From IMG/VR virus record IMGVR_UViG_3300020281_000052, positions 1 through 40,680 of that record: DNA of 40,680 bases; one strand, written 5' to 3'. Positions 1 to 7,132 of this stretch are shown piece by piece (position 1 is the stretch's first letter; every line of letters starts with the position of its first letter). The stretch comes from a virus. The notes under the pieces are model-generated. The model did not search any database. It saw only the letters and a list, made by a program, of their open reading frames with translations, and was not told where the DNA came from. The position numbers and the translations under genes were made by a program.

Positions 1-467
1 GTTCTTCTATTGAATCCTGTAAACTGTTTCCAGTTTCTACTACCACTACCTGTCCTGTATTGGTTATTGGATCGGTTCATGTTGGTAGAAGTATTGGTAT
101 TACCACTGTAACCAACACTATGGTTATGAATAGGTAGATGACTATTACTCAATGATGCATTATTTGTATTACCAGGATCACTACCAAACGTCTGACCTTG
201 GTTTCCTATTGCTGCACCACGTCCCAGTAATCTATTTTGTAGATTAGGAACTCTGAAATAATTAGATGTTTCCCCACCAGTATTGTATGTAGTACCAATT
301 TCCTGATACAATTGCCAATACACATCACCACCACTGGCACTAGGACCAGGATACTCACTCCCATCACATAACAACCATCCACTTGGGGCACCAGTTTCCC
401 TATTCGGCCATGGCATGATGGTTCCTACTTTATTACTGTCTTTAAATCTATCAAGAAATAATGGCAC
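1..467 (-). CDS. Tail-collar domain protein (tail fibre tip), 3' end outside window
   Basis: Partial gene reading off the left edge. The visible N-terminal ~155 residues hold the phage tail-collar signature: VGTIMPWPN, then APSGWLLCDGSEYPG, then a FRVPNLQNRLLGRG stretch, then Ser/Asn/His-rich sequence containing HLPIHNHS. In this family the domain sits at tips of tail fibres and short fibres and is involved in trimerisation or receptor contact. The frame opens after a TAA. The likely start is GTG at 467, preceded by AAAAGG; an ATG at 416 would cut off the VGTI part that belongs to the domain, so GTG is preferred. The long open frame of another reading at 206-391 is a shadow of this gene. Product class is sure; the start is less sure. 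Confidence 0.8.
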   Translation of the reverse strand, partial: MPLFLDRFKDSNKVGTIMPWPNRETGAPSGWLLCDGSEYPGPSASGGDVYWQLYQEIGTTYNTGGETSNYFRVPNLQNRLLGRGAAIGNQGQTFGSDPGNTNNASLSNSHLPIHNHSVGYSGNTNTSTNMNRSNNQYRTGSGSRNWKQFTGFNRR

Positions 468-503
468 TTGACCTTTTTATAACATGCTACTTTGTATTTA
501 GCA

Positions 504-872
504 TCATTGTGGATCCAAATATCTGTGTTGTTGTGACTTATATGCACCATAACTCAGTTCATCAGGGTTAGTGTCATCTTGCTTGCTTACTCTTCTCTTA
601 ATATATTCTAATTCATGCCAGTTATCCTCATAACAACAAAGACAAACATGGATACGTTTATGAAAGAATGTCGATAGATCACACTGTGGTCTTGGTTTTG
701 TTGCTATCTCAATTGTGATGTAGTTTGATACTGGAACCCATGAATTTTTAATTCTCTTCTCATTATCATCTGGTTTTCCTTTATAATATACCCATCCCTC
801 ATGTACCATACCGAGGGCAGTAGTCCATCTTACATAGTCATTGACCTTGGGAACATAACTGTAATTATTCAT
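504..872 (-). CDS. Conserved hypothetical protein, Cys-containing
   Basis: About 122 residues beginning MNNYSYVPKVNDYVRW. I do not recognise a named domain. It has a Tyr/Trp-rich N-terminal half (YVRW, GWVYYKGKP) and a CLCCYEDNWHE segment in the middle, with a basic patch IKRRVSK after it. The start at 872 is chosen because its ATG overlaps the TAA of the oxygenase gene upstream by the usual few bases. A longer frame from 890 would overlap far more. It is co-transcribed with the 2OG oxygenase and lies just before the tail-collar gene; this gives no firm clue to its role. Confidence 0.7.
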   Translation of the reverse strand: MNNYSYVPKVNDYVRWTTALGMVHEGWVYYKGKPDDNEKRIKNSWVPVSNYITIEIATKPRPQCDLSTFFHKRIHVCLCCYEDNWHELEYIKRRVSKQDDTNPDELSYGAYKSQQHRYLDPQ

Positions 873-1602
873 CAGGCATTGCCCTTGCAAAGTCTTTTAC
901 ATATGCCTTGAACATTAAATTAAACACAATGACTGTTCTGGGTTTTACACTTCTATTCTGAGTTGTGTAGTGTAATACATTACCAGGAATCACCACAATA
1001 TCACCTTCTTTGACATGAGGATGATAATGAAATGTCATACCATCAGGAGACTTATAAGGAGATATAATTGCTACTGGTTCATGGGAGTCTTCATCATATC
1101 CTGCGTATAAAATACATGAGAATGCTTCATGTCCGTGATCATGTGGTAAATGTTGATGAAAAGTCTGTGCCTGTTCAATCCATGCACTTGTAACTACCAT
1201 ACCATGTGTCTCTTCATCATACACTGTGTCTCCACCTTCATAAGGATAGTCTTGTATGTGTCCTTTTGAGTTTTCATAGGTATCAACCATGTAGTCAAAG
1301 AATGCCTTGGATATTAGTTCTATCTCCTTGGCAAAGAAGTTAGTAAATAACTTATTTTTCCAGTCATAATAATCTTCATCCTGATTATAGAAATCAGTGG
1401 GAGTATTATAATCAGTATTACTCTGTAGTTCTAACTTATCTCCCATCAATTGTTGCAACTCGTCTGATCTCTTCACAAAATCTTCCATCGGAAATACCAT
1501 GTGAGGCACACTGAATGCATGGATGGGTTCAAATCTCTGTCTTATTGGATTATCCTTGCCCCAAAACTCTTTACTAATTGGTTGCTTTTGCTCATCAATC
1601 AT
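865..1602 (-). CDS. Putative 2OG-Fe(II) oxygenase
   Basis: A 245-residue protein with a double-stranded beta-helix core in its C-terminal half. The HQHLPHDHGHEAFSCILYAG segment (about residues 149-168) offers His ligands. The later GDIVVIPGNVLHYTTQN (about 200-216) gives the distal His, and the following SVKPRTVIVFNL places Arg where 2-oxoglutarate is usually bound. This pattern is common in T4-like cyanophage proteins annotated as 2OG-Fe(II) dioxygenases; substrates are unknown and could be protein, nucleic acid or a small metabolite. It overlaps the small gene upstream by 8 bases. A plain cupin without oxygenase activity is the alternative. One of four such folds in this window. Confidence 0.7.
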   Translation of the reverse strand: MIDEQKQPISKEFWGKDNPIRQRFEPIHAFSVPHMVFPMEDFVKRSDELQQLMGDKLELQSNTDYNTPTDFYNQDEDYYDWKNKLFTNFFAKEIELISKAFFDYMVDTYENSKGHIQDYPYEGGDTVYDEETHGMVVTSAWIEQAQTFHQHLPHDHGHEAFSCILYAGYDEDSHEPVAIISPYKSPDGMTFHYHPHVKEGDIVVIPGNVLHYTTQNRSVKPRTVIVFNLMFKAYVKDFARAMPDE

Positions 1603-1801
1603 TTTGTGTTAGTTCCCTCAGTTGTTGCATCATGTCAAGTGATTCATTCTCTAATAACATAGAATCAATCGCTGCTTTGACTTCAAGTAAATCCTCTTGA
1701 GTCATACTAAAATTTACAGACAAATGTTGATCAGTCAGGGTCATGGTGTAGACCTCAAACTGATCAACATATCTACCAGATACTTTGATTTTACTGCTCA
1801 T
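1595..1801 (-). CDS. Small conserved hypothetical protein
   Basis: 68 residues: an N-terminal beta-like half (KIKVSGRYVDQFEVYTMTL) and a C-terminal acidic, Leu-rich helix (EVKAAIDSMLLENESLDMMQQLREL). No known motif, signal peptide or membrane span. It is translationally coupled at both ends: its ATG overlaps the TAA of the 47-residue gene upstream (TAATG), and its stop overlaps the oxygenase start. Function unknown. Confidence 0.65.
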   Translation of the reverse strand: MSSKIKVSGRYVDQFEVYTMTLTDQHLSVNFSMTQEDLLEVKAAIDSMLLENESLDMMQQLRELTQND

Positions 1802-1944
1802 TAGTCAAATACGGCAGTCACTCCAGTAACGGTGGCACCAGGGTTACGAGCAAGTGCAACTTGTTTTGCATCCTGATAATCTCTAGCAATTACTCTCTCT
1901 TCAAAGATAGTACCTGCTTTAAAAAGTGTGACTTTAACTTTCAT
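1801..1944 (-). CDS. Small conserved hypothetical protein (47 aa)
   Basis: A short frame read by hand. It begins MKVKVTLFKAGTIFEERV and ends GVTAVFD. The pattern (beta strand, ARDYQDAKQVALARNPGA helix, beta strand) resembles the many tiny alpha/beta cyanophage proteins with a DAKQ-type helix. It is supported by TAATG overlap with the gene downstream and by tight spacing to the gene upstream. No function can be given. Confidence 0.65.
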   Translation of the reverse strand: MKVKVTLFKAGTIFEERVIARDYQDAKQVALARNPGATVTGVTAVFD

Positions 1945-1950
1945 AATAAT

Positions 1951-2124
1951 TTATGTAGCAAGGGAAAGATAGTGGTGTAATTCATCAACAGTAATTTCTA
2001 CTTTTGATGCGATTTGTTCATAGGTGTATCCACCTGTGGTCATCATATCATCAACAGTTTGTTTGAACTGAGGTGAATAACGGAAAGATTCCATGTCATG
2101 GAGTAGTTGTTTCATTCTTGCCAT
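1951..2124 (-). CDS. Small helical protein with HTH-like pattern (57 aa)
   Basis: Begins MARMKQLLHDMESFRY and ends VDELHHYLSLAT. The second half (GGYTYEQIASKVEITVDELHHYL) looks like a helix-turn-helix: a helix with YEQIASK, a short turn, then a recognition-like helix. It could bind DNA or RNA, but this rests on pattern alone. The ATG overlaps the stop of the membrane-protein gene upstream (TAATG). It may be a small regulator, or simply a small helical protein. Confidence 0.6.
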   Translation of the reverse strand: MARMKQLLHDMESFRYSPQFKQTVDDMMTTGGYTYEQIASKVEITVDELHHYLSLAT

Positions 2125-2276
2125 TAGTTGTTATCCTCGTTGAATGGTGAACTGAAGTATTTTCTGTTGGCAACATACAATACTGCTAGTGCTGTGATGA
2201 TACCAAAGAATCCAATAATGAGAATTGGACTTTGTGGGAAGTCATATGTTGGAATGACTGAATTGAATGATTGCAT
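2124..2276 (-). CDS. Small single-span membrane protein (50 aa)
   Basis: Begins MQSFNSVIPTYDFPQSP and has one clear hydrophobic span (ILIIGFFGIITALAVLYVA), then a short charged tail NRKYFSSPFNEDNN. Topology (short N-terminus, one helix, acidic tail ending in PF.ED) recalls the small photosystem-associated proteins such as PsbN, but identity is not strong enough for a name. The start follows AAAGAAAC without a strong Shine-Dalgarno. Likely inserted in host cytoplasmic or thylakoid membrane. Confidence 0.65.
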   Translation of the reverse strand: MQSFNSVIPTYDFPQSPILIIGFFGIITALAVLYVANRKYFSSPFNEDNN

Positions 2277-2297
2277 GTTTCTTTGTTTTACTTATCT

Positions 2298-3260
2298 TTA
2301 TTGTATCAAGTCTAGGATGTTAATGGTAGGTTCTTGTGCCACTTCATTAACTGGGTGATAATCTTGTATTCTTTCTTGAATTAGGTTACCATACTCTTCA
2401 TGGAGTTCACATCCAGTATAATATCTGCCTAGTGACTTCGCAACCATCGCACTTGTTCCTGATCCCATGAATGGATCAAGGATTGTATCTCCAACTTCAC
2501 TACCTGCTAGTATGCATGGTTCAATTAGTTCAGGTGGAAATACAGCGAAGTGTGCTCCTTTATAAGGTTTCTTTGTTACTGACCAAACAGACCGTTTGTT
2601 TTTTGTAGCATAAGACTTGGTAAGCCCACTATGAGGAGCCAAGCCACTACCAGGATTGTGGTACTTGCCATTTGTGCGATCTCTTGTTCCCCAATCTTTT
2701 GCTGGTTCTTTGATTGCTTCATTATCATAGAAATAGTTTTTGCTTTTACTTAATAAAAATATGTACTCATGTGCTTTTGTACACCTATCTTGTACTGACT
2801 CTGGCATTGGATTTGGTTTATGCCATATTATATCCTGTCTCAGATACCATCCGTCTGCTCTCAATGCAAATGCTAACATCCAAGGGATACCGATTAAATC
2901 CTTACTCTTTAATCCTTTTAACTTATTACCTCTTACTGGTGTACTCTGTGGTAAATCCTGTCTTGTTTTTGATACTGTCTGTTTTGGATAGTTACCATCA
3001 GATCTGTAATTATAATATGAGTCACCAATATTCAACCATAGTGTACCATCATCAGTTAATACATCACGTACTAGTCGGAATACCTCCACCATTTGTTTTA
3101 CATACTCTTCTGGTGACTCTTCTTGCCCTATTTGGTTTTTCTCTCCTCCATAGTCCCTTAGACCATAATATGGTGGGGATGTAACACACATGCGAGCACT
3201 TGAATTTGTTAGATTCTTAAGTGTTTCACGACAGTCTCCAAATAAGATTGTATCTTTCAT
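2298..3260 (-). CDS. Site-specific DNA methyltransferase (N4-cytosine or N6-adenine, beta class)
   Basis: A 320-residue amino-methyltransferase. The catalytic motif TSPPYYGLRDYG (from about residue 27) precedes the S-adenosylmethionine-binding motif LDPFMGSGT (about 261-269). This order defines the beta class. TSPPY is most often found in N4-cytosine enzymes, but N6-adenine enzymes of this class exist. WHKPNPMPESVQDR (about 146-159) and FPPELIEPCI (241-250) are also typical of the class. No endonuclease partner is adjacent, so this is an orphan methylase. It probably protects phage DNA from host restriction or marks it for packaging or transcription. The specificity region around residues 85-120 and 185-230 is not recognisable by eye. 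Confidence 0.9.
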   Translation of the reverse strand: MKDTILFGDCRETLKNLTNSSARMCVTSPPYYGLRDYGGEKNQIGQEESPEEYVKQMVEVFRLVRDVLTDDGTLWLNIGDSYYNYRSDGNYPKQTVSKTRQDLPQSTPVRGNKLKGLKSKDLIGIPWMLAFALRADGWYLRQDIIWHKPNPMPESVQDRCTKAHEYIFLLSKSKNYFYDNEAIKEPAKDWGTRDRTNGKYHNPGSGLAPHSGLTKSYATKNKRSVWSVTKKPYKGAHFAVFPPELIEPCILAGSEVGDTILDPFMGSGTSAMVAKSLGRYYTGCELHEEYGNLIQERIQDYHPVNEVAQEPTINILDLIQ

Positions 3261-3262
3261 CC

Positions 3263-3472
3263 TTAATCCTTGATTAAAAAGTGTTTTTTGATCACTGATA
3301 CCTGATCTTCATACTTGGCGATCATGTTTAGTTCCTGTTCTATTGCTTCCATTACATCAGGATGCTCACCAATACCAACAGGATTACTTAAATACACTTC
3401 TACATTCATTTTATGCTTTTGAATGTCTCCTTGAGCATGAGCAAGGAGTGCTGAAATAATTTGATTTCTCAT
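3263..3472 (-). CDS. Conserved cyanophage protein (69 aa)
   Basis: An all-helical 69-residue protein: MRNQIISALLAHAQGDIQKHKMNVEVYL, then NPVGIGEHPDVMEAIEQELNMIAKYEDQ. I recognise this type (helical hairpin with a conserved PVGIGEHPD turn) as widely shared among T4-like cyanophages, always unnamed. It is coupled to the methyltransferase downstream with a 2-base gap, and its start overlaps the preceding stop by 4 bases. Role unknown. Confidence 0.75.
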   Translation of the reverse strand: MRNQIISALLAHAQGDIQKHKMNVEVYLSNPVGIGEHPDVMEAIEQELNMIAKYEDQVSVIKKHFLIKD

Positions 3473-3582
3473 TTGTCTAAAACTTCAATGTGCGATTTGA
3501 ATAATGGTGGAGTCTGGAACCAAAGTAAGTTTACTTGTTCCCAATCATCTAAGATAACAGGATCTGCACCAGTGAATACCAT
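3469..3582 (-). CDS. Very small hypothetical protein (37 aa)
   Basis: Begins MVFTGADPVILDDWEQVN and ends KSHIEVLDK. The same frame is open up to 3693, but the extension would lie almost wholly inside the neighbouring gene. The ATG at 3582 sits 7 bases after that gene's stop and is preceded by AGG, so it is the better start. Its stop overlaps the next start (ATGA). Hydrophobic and acidic; no motif known. Confidence 0.55.
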   Translation of the reverse strand: MVFTGADPVILDDWEQVNLLWFQTPPLFKSHIEVLDK

Positions 3583-3589
3583 TTTGTAC

Positions 3590-3802
3590 CTATGCCTGTC
3601 GTAAGGTGTTTCGCTTGTACATGAAAATTGCGTCGGCAATTTCTTTTTGTCCGTCTTCCCATGTGAGAATGACTTGTTGTTCTTTTTTCCCATAACTGTT
3701 CTTTACTCTTAAGTGTGTTACATCAGCATCAAGGTATTTGATAACATCTATCAGATTGTTTATTGCAACAATCTTATCTGCTTGTTCTTGTGTAATAGCC
3801 AT
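3590..3802 (-). CDS. Small conserved hypothetical protein (70 aa)
   Basis: Begins MAITQEQADKIVAINNLIDVIKYLDAD and continues with a beta-like part (VTHLRVKNSYGKKEQQVILTW), then KEIADAIFMYKRNTLRQA. Compact alpha/beta layout without Cys or membrane segments. Translationally coupled by TAATG to the gene upstream. No function assigned. Confidence 0.65.
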   Translation of the reverse strand: MAITQEQADKIVAINNLIDVIKYLDADVTHLRVKNSYGKKEQQVILTWEDGQKEIADAIFMYKRNTLRQA

Positions 3803-3999
3803 TAATCGTCAGGTTCAATTCCAAAGGGTGTCAAATCATATTTAACCTTGGCAATTCCCTCGTGTTTTATCCTTGTTGGTTCTCCTATCTTAGATAAGAT
3901 ATCAGCAGGTATTTTCTTTTTGGTTATGTCATAAGGTATGGGTGCATTAGCAACACATACCCTTACACACTCCCACTCTTCCTCAGTCAGTTCGTACAT
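3802..3999 (-). CDS. Small conserved hypothetical protein (65 aa)
   Basis: Begins MYELTEEEWECVRVCVANAP and contains a KKKIPADILSKIGEPTRIKHEG stretch followed by a beta-like tail VKYDLTPFGIEPDD. A start 5 codons further upstream (4014, MWRYT) is possible but has more overlap with the zinc-ribbon gene; GGAGG lies just before the 3999 ATG. No recognised domain. Confidence 0.6.
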   Translation of the reverse strand: MYELTEEEWECVRVCVANAPIPYDITKKKIPADILSKIGEPTRIKHEGIAKVKYDLTPFGIEPDD

Positions 4000-4123
4000 G
4001 GTATACCTCCACATAAGAATTACACTGTGGACATGATAAGTTAGTAACTATATCATACTCTGGGTCATCAAGGTCATGATCTCCTCCCCAGATAAGTTCA
4101 GTTTGACAGTGCCAACAGTTCAT
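3983..4123 (-). CDS. Zinc-ribbon protein (46 aa)
   Basis: Begins MNCWHCQTELIWGGDHD and ends YVEVYHVRTD. Two CxxC knuckles (CWHC at residues 3-6, CPQC around 31-34) define a rubredoxin-type zinc ribbon. The protein type is common in T4-like cyanophages; the D/E-rich linker between knuckles suggests protein contact more than DNA binding, which is inference. The frame can be read back to a TTG at 4192, but the ATG at 4123 has GGATGAT before it and gives the usual compact protein. Confidence 0.7.
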   Translation of the reverse strand: MNCWHCQTELIWGGDHDLDDPEYDIVTNLSCPQCNSYVEVYHVRTD

Positions 4124-4150
4124 ATCATCCGTATAAATGTGACCTGTAGT

Positions 4151-4164
4151 GCCTACGAATAGGC
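4151..4164 (-). other. UUCG-loop hairpin in the 5' leader of the zinc-ribbon gene
   Basis: The minus strand reads GCCTA-TTCG-TAGGC: a perfect 5-bp stem with a UUCG loop, closed by A-U rather than the classic C-G. It lies 28 bases before the 4123 start, in the longest gene-free gap of this part (4124-4229). No U-run follows, so it is not a terminator. It may stabilise the 5' end of the message or mark a processing site. Confidence 0.4.
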
Positions 4165-4229
4165 GGATACTCAACCTTTTGTACAGTGACAATCTTGAGT
4201 ATCTTTAATAATGTTTCAGATGAGATAGT

Positions 4230-5036
4230 TTACCTCCTGTTGTTACGGTTGAGAGTTCCACGTTCTTTGCCATGGGTAGATTTCTTGACTCCTATGACAT
4301 TAACTGCTTCAGTTATTATACATGATCCATCGACAGATTGCAACTGCTCTTGTTCTGATTTCGTAAACAAACTAAGAGGTATGGTTTCTATCTCACGTCC
4401 ATCAGTATTGAACTCCTTGAACTCAACATCAACTTCATCACTGAGAGAAACATTACAATCCACTAGCATTTTAGGTGATGACATGTAGAAATCACGACCA
4501 AGTGGCATAAAGTTCTTATGTGCTTTCTTACCATGCTCTAACTGATAGCAAAGCATATCATTAAAAAACTTATTCTTAGTGTCAATACGATAGACTTGTA
4601 TGTTAAACTTAGGATTCTCTACACTACGATTTAAAGGAGTGATGATAGTGAAGCAGTAGTATGGCATTTGATCAACATACTTGAAATGTGCTTCAGTATC
4701 AATACCCCAACGAGTATCATTAGGGTCTCTACGCTCAGTGCTACCACACTTGTGACACTCATGAGCATAATAGTTGTTCTTAGAACCACAATCAGGACAC
4801 ACATATGTCTGTGCCTTGTTACATGCCTTTGCTTCTGCACCGTTAGCAGCATCAAATGCACATCCACCATTAGATGGAACACCTGTGGTATCATGTAGAA
4901 CAAAGTTCACACGCTCACCAAACTTACCAGTGTCAAAGGAGACACCATCGTTAAACTTAAGAGAGTTCTTAATCTCTTGACGTAGACCACTGAAGTGATG
5001 ATCTATTAAATTAATAAATTCTGTTTGCTTATCCAT
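4230..5036 (-). CDS. Zinc-ribbon containing protein of unknown function
   Basis: 268 residues from MDKQTEFINLIDHHFSGLRQ. A Cys4 ribbon lies near residues 79-99 (CPDCGSKNNYY...CHKCGS), flanked by acidic/Asn-rich sequence. The remainder has alternating beta-like segments (PYYCFTIITPLNRS, FNIQVYRIDTKN, KMLVDCNVSLSDEVDVEF). No catalytic motif was recognised. A frame extension to 5072 would overlap the oxygenase gene; the ATG at 5036 leaves a clean 7-base gap. A TATAAT lies at 5042-5047, too close to this ATG to serve it with a normal leader. It could be a nucleic-acid-binding or host-takeover protein. Confidence 0.6.
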   Translation of the reverse strand: MDKQTEFINLIDHHFSGLRQEIKNSLKFNDGVSFDTGKFGERVNFVLHDTTGVPSNGGCAFDAANGAEAKACNKAQTYVCPDCGSKNNYYAHECHKCGSTERRDPNDTRWGIDTEAHFKYVDQMPYYCFTIITPLNRSVENPKFNIQVYRIDTKNKFFNDMLCYQLEHGKKAHKNFMPLGRDFYMSSPKMLVDCNVSLSDEVDVEFKEFNTDGREIETIPLSLFTKSEQEQLQSVDGSCIITEAVNVIGVKKSTHGKERGTLNRNNRR

Positions 5037-5043
5037 GTTATTA

Positions 5044-5880
5044 TTATACCCCAGTATGCACCCTCCATGCAAGCATTTTTAATATTTTTCTTAGAAAATC
5101 AGCCACTCTTCCAACTGGTCCTGAGTGTCTATAAAATATCATTGAAGCAAAACTATTTCTAACAATAGCAGGTTGATTACGGAAGAAGAATACCTGATTT
5201 ATCCTTTCTTCTTCTAACTCTTCTCCTATATCACATACGTATTGTTCATCCCCAATATGCATACCATGAAAGTACTTGACTCCATTGTAAAATGCAAACT
5301 TATTGAATGTTGATGGTATGTAAGCAAGACGATCTATTTGACTTTTTGAAATATATGGGTAATGATGTTCATGGGAGTTCATGTTCCTATCAATGATCCG
5401 TTTTTTATTTCTCATGACCGAATATATGTTTGTACCATTCTTCCCTGAGTCATTCTTATTCAAGTATACAATTCCATTCCACCCTGAGTCAATGTGAGGA
5501 TACCAATAGGAGTCCTTCAATTCATTAAATGGATGTCTATAAATTGTGGCATGATTAGTGTACAAAGTTCCCATCTTATACTCTTCCATTTGATCTGTAT
5601 TGATGGGTTTTTGTTTTATAATCTTACCTAGATCATAGGTCAATCGATACAGACCTCTGTACATTCCTTCTCCTCTATGATCTCTAAAAAACTTATCATT
5701 ATATGATGATTCATCTTCTTCAATCTGTCTAATTTTAAAGGTAGCAGGAGTTAACTTCTTGATCTCTTTTACTACAAGATCAGGATACTTATAAAATTCA
5801 TCCATGACATAGTAAAAGTCCCCCTTTGGTAAGGGGACTCTACGCATATTAGACAGGTCGTGTGTTTCCCAAATGTTCAT
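5044..5880 (-). CDS. Putative 2OG-Fe(II) oxygenase (DUF6445-like)
   Basis: A 278-residue protein. The metal site is visible as SYWYPHIDSGWNGIVYLNKND (HxD near residue 128-130) and, downstream, NKFAFYNGVKYFHGMHIGD (distal His). RINQVFFF follows with an Arg that could bind 2-oxoglutarate. The order HxD, later His, then Arg fits the non-haem iron dioxygenase superfamily and resembles DUF6445 proteins; the substrate is unknown. The start overlaps the helicase stop by 4 bases (ATGA). The C-terminal ~30 residues (GRVADFLRKILKMLAWRVHTGV) form a basic amphipathic helix. Confidence 0.7.
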   Translation of the reverse strand: MNIWETHDLSNMRRVPLPKGDFYYVMDEFYKYPDLVVKEIKKLTPATFKIRQIEEDESSYNDKFFRDHRGEGMYRGLYRLTYDLGKIIKQKPINTDQMEEYKMGTLYTNHATIYRHPFNELKDSYWYPHIDSGWNGIVYLNKNDSGKNGTNIYSVMRNKKRIIDRNMNSHEHHYPYISKSQIDRLAYIPSTFNKFAFYNGVKYFHGMHIGDEQYVCDIGEELEEERINQVFFFRNQPAIVRNSFASMIFYRHSGPVGRVADFLRKILKMLAWRVHTGV

Positions 5881-7064
5881 CGTGTAATCACTGTAGTTGC
5901 TGCTTCTCCTCTGTTGAATATAGTATCTACTACTGCTTCAACCTTTCTTGCTGTAGAGATACCAACATTAGAGTAAACTGGAACACAAACAAGACCGAAT
6001 ACTTTGTCCACATCTCCTTTACGAATGACCCTCCCAATCGTCTGACTTATACCTATGTAGTCCATGGATCTCATGAACAATACTGCTTCAAGACCATTGA
6101 CATTGATGCCCTCTGAGAGTATGCTGTGATGCAGTACAACAAACTTCTTGCCTGTTCTACCCCAATCATTAAGTGTATCAAAGAATGTCTCTCTGTCAAC
6201 CTTCTCACCATCAATGATAGCACCTGTCTTTGATGTAATAGTCATCCAAGAATAACCACGGATAGCAAGTTGCTGTACAAAATCTGTCTGTGATACAAGT
6301 GCAACAATCTGTTTAGTTGACTTGGCACATATCAGTACCTTGTCCTTATCAAGATTGTCAATCGCACTGATCATTTGCTCATTGTCTCTTTCTGCAACTA
6401 ACTCATCTTTCTTGAGTATTCTTGAACGAAACACCTGAACTTTAGGTGGTAGTATGTATCCTTGCTTGACTAACTTAGGTGCAGGTACTTGACAAATAAC
6501 ATTACCAAAGATGTCAGTATCATTCATACCAACTTTCATAGGTGTGAAACTATGCTTTGGTGTTGCAGTAAAGAAGTATGATCTACCTGCATATATTGAG
6601 AAATACTCAACTGGTTCAATAAAGTTCTTTTGAACTGAGTTGTGTGCTTCATCAAAGTAGATAGTATCAACATCGATACCACTTTCTTGAACTCTGTGTA
6701 ATGAATGATATGTTGTGAATATAATAGTTCTACTAATAAAGTTTACTGAGTTTTGCTCAACAAATGCTTGTATCTCAAATGGACTAGTGCTACTGAATAC
6801 ACCTTTGATTCTACCACTGTGTACATGCATTACATCAACATCACTGTAGTGATCATTAATGATTTCCATAAACTCATGTGATAGTTGCTCTGCAAGTAGT
6901 ATGCGTGGTGCAACAACTACAACTGTACCATAATCTTCTAACTGCTTGACAGCATCCATAATCATACAGATGGTCTTACCACCACCAGTAGGAACAATGA
7001 CTTGTCCTTTGTCATTATCAGTCATTGATTGAATTGCTTGCTCTTGGTGTGGTCTTAGTTGCAT
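5877..7064 (-). CDS. Superfamily 2 DNA/RNA helicase (DEAH box)
   Basis: A 395-residue SF2 helicase. An N-terminal Q-like motif (LRPHQEQAI, residues 3-11) is followed by Walker A VPTGGGKT (24-31), APRILLAEQ (52-60, motif Ia), FDEAH (137-141, motif II) and FTATP (165-169, motif III). Motif VI is ISQTIGRVIRKG near residue 340. It resembles type III restriction/UvsW/XPB-like ATPases, though shorter than T4 UvsW and lacking its N-terminal domain, so I do not name it uvsW. Likely roles are branch migration, recombination-dependent replication or repair. It is preceded by a promoter and terminator (7086-7118), and it is coupled to the oxygenase downstream. Confidence 0.9.
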   Translation of the reverse strand: MQLRPHQEQAIQSMTDNDKGQVIVPTGGGKTICMIMDAVKQLEDYGTVVVVAPRILLAEQLSHEFMEIINDHYSDVDVMHVHSGRIKGVFSSTSPFEIQAFVEQNSVNFISRTIIFTTYHSLHRVQESGIDVDTIYFDEAHNSVQKNFIEPVEYFSIYAGRSYFFTATPKHSFTPMKVGMNDTDIFGNVICQVPAPKLVKQGYILPPKVQVFRSRILKKDELVAERDNEQMISAIDNLDKDKVLICAKSTKQIVALVSQTDFVQQLAIRGYSWMTITSKTGAIIDGEKVDRETFFDTLNDWGRTGKKFVVLHHSILSEGINVNGLEAVLFMRSMDYIGISQTIGRVIRKGDVDKVFGLVCVPVYSNVGISTARKVEAVVDTIFNRGEAATTVITR

Positions 7065-7085
7065 CAGTTTTCTTTAGATACTAAT

Positions 7086-7115
7086 ATTATAGCACTAAAA
7101 AACCCCTTATGTAAG
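7086..7115 (-). promoter_or_regulatory. Sigma-70-like promoter for the helicase gene
   Basis: On the minus strand TATAAT (7086-7091) lies 22 bases before the helicase ATG. A CTTACA at 7110-7115 stands 18 bases upstream as a -35 (4 of 6 matches). This -35 is formed from the loop and arm of the terminator hairpin. The -10 is perfect, the -35 weak. Confidence 0.55.
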
Positions 7116-7118
7116 GGG
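7097..7118 (-). terminator. Rho-independent terminator after the 7133-7516 gene
   Basis: Minus-strand CCCCTTA-CA-TAAGGGG is a 7-bp perfect stem followed directly by six T. It ends the transcript of the 9016-to-7133 gene group and overlaps the helicase promoter. No comparable U-run exists on the plus strand. Confidence 0.8.
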
Positions 7119-7132
7119 CTTGTGACAGTTAC

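Noticed and set aside
206-391. 61-residue minus-strand frame with hydrophobic Val/Leu content
   Set aside because: Overlaps the tail-collar domain in another frame; the collar frame has clear family motifs.
2714-3184. Plus-strand open frame opposite the methyltransferase
   Set aside because: It lies fully inside a well-supported gene with catalytic motifs, is Leu/Tyr/His-rich and has no Shine-Dalgarno; a shadow.
4631-4903. Met/Val/Leu-rich frame inside the zinc-ribbon gene
   Set aside because: The alternative frame explains the Cys4 ribbon and operon coupling; this one has no support.
5042-5047. TATAAT near the start of the 4230-5036 gene as a promoter
   Set aside because: The start would fall on the ATG itself and the -35 (TTGCAT at 18 bases) is poor.
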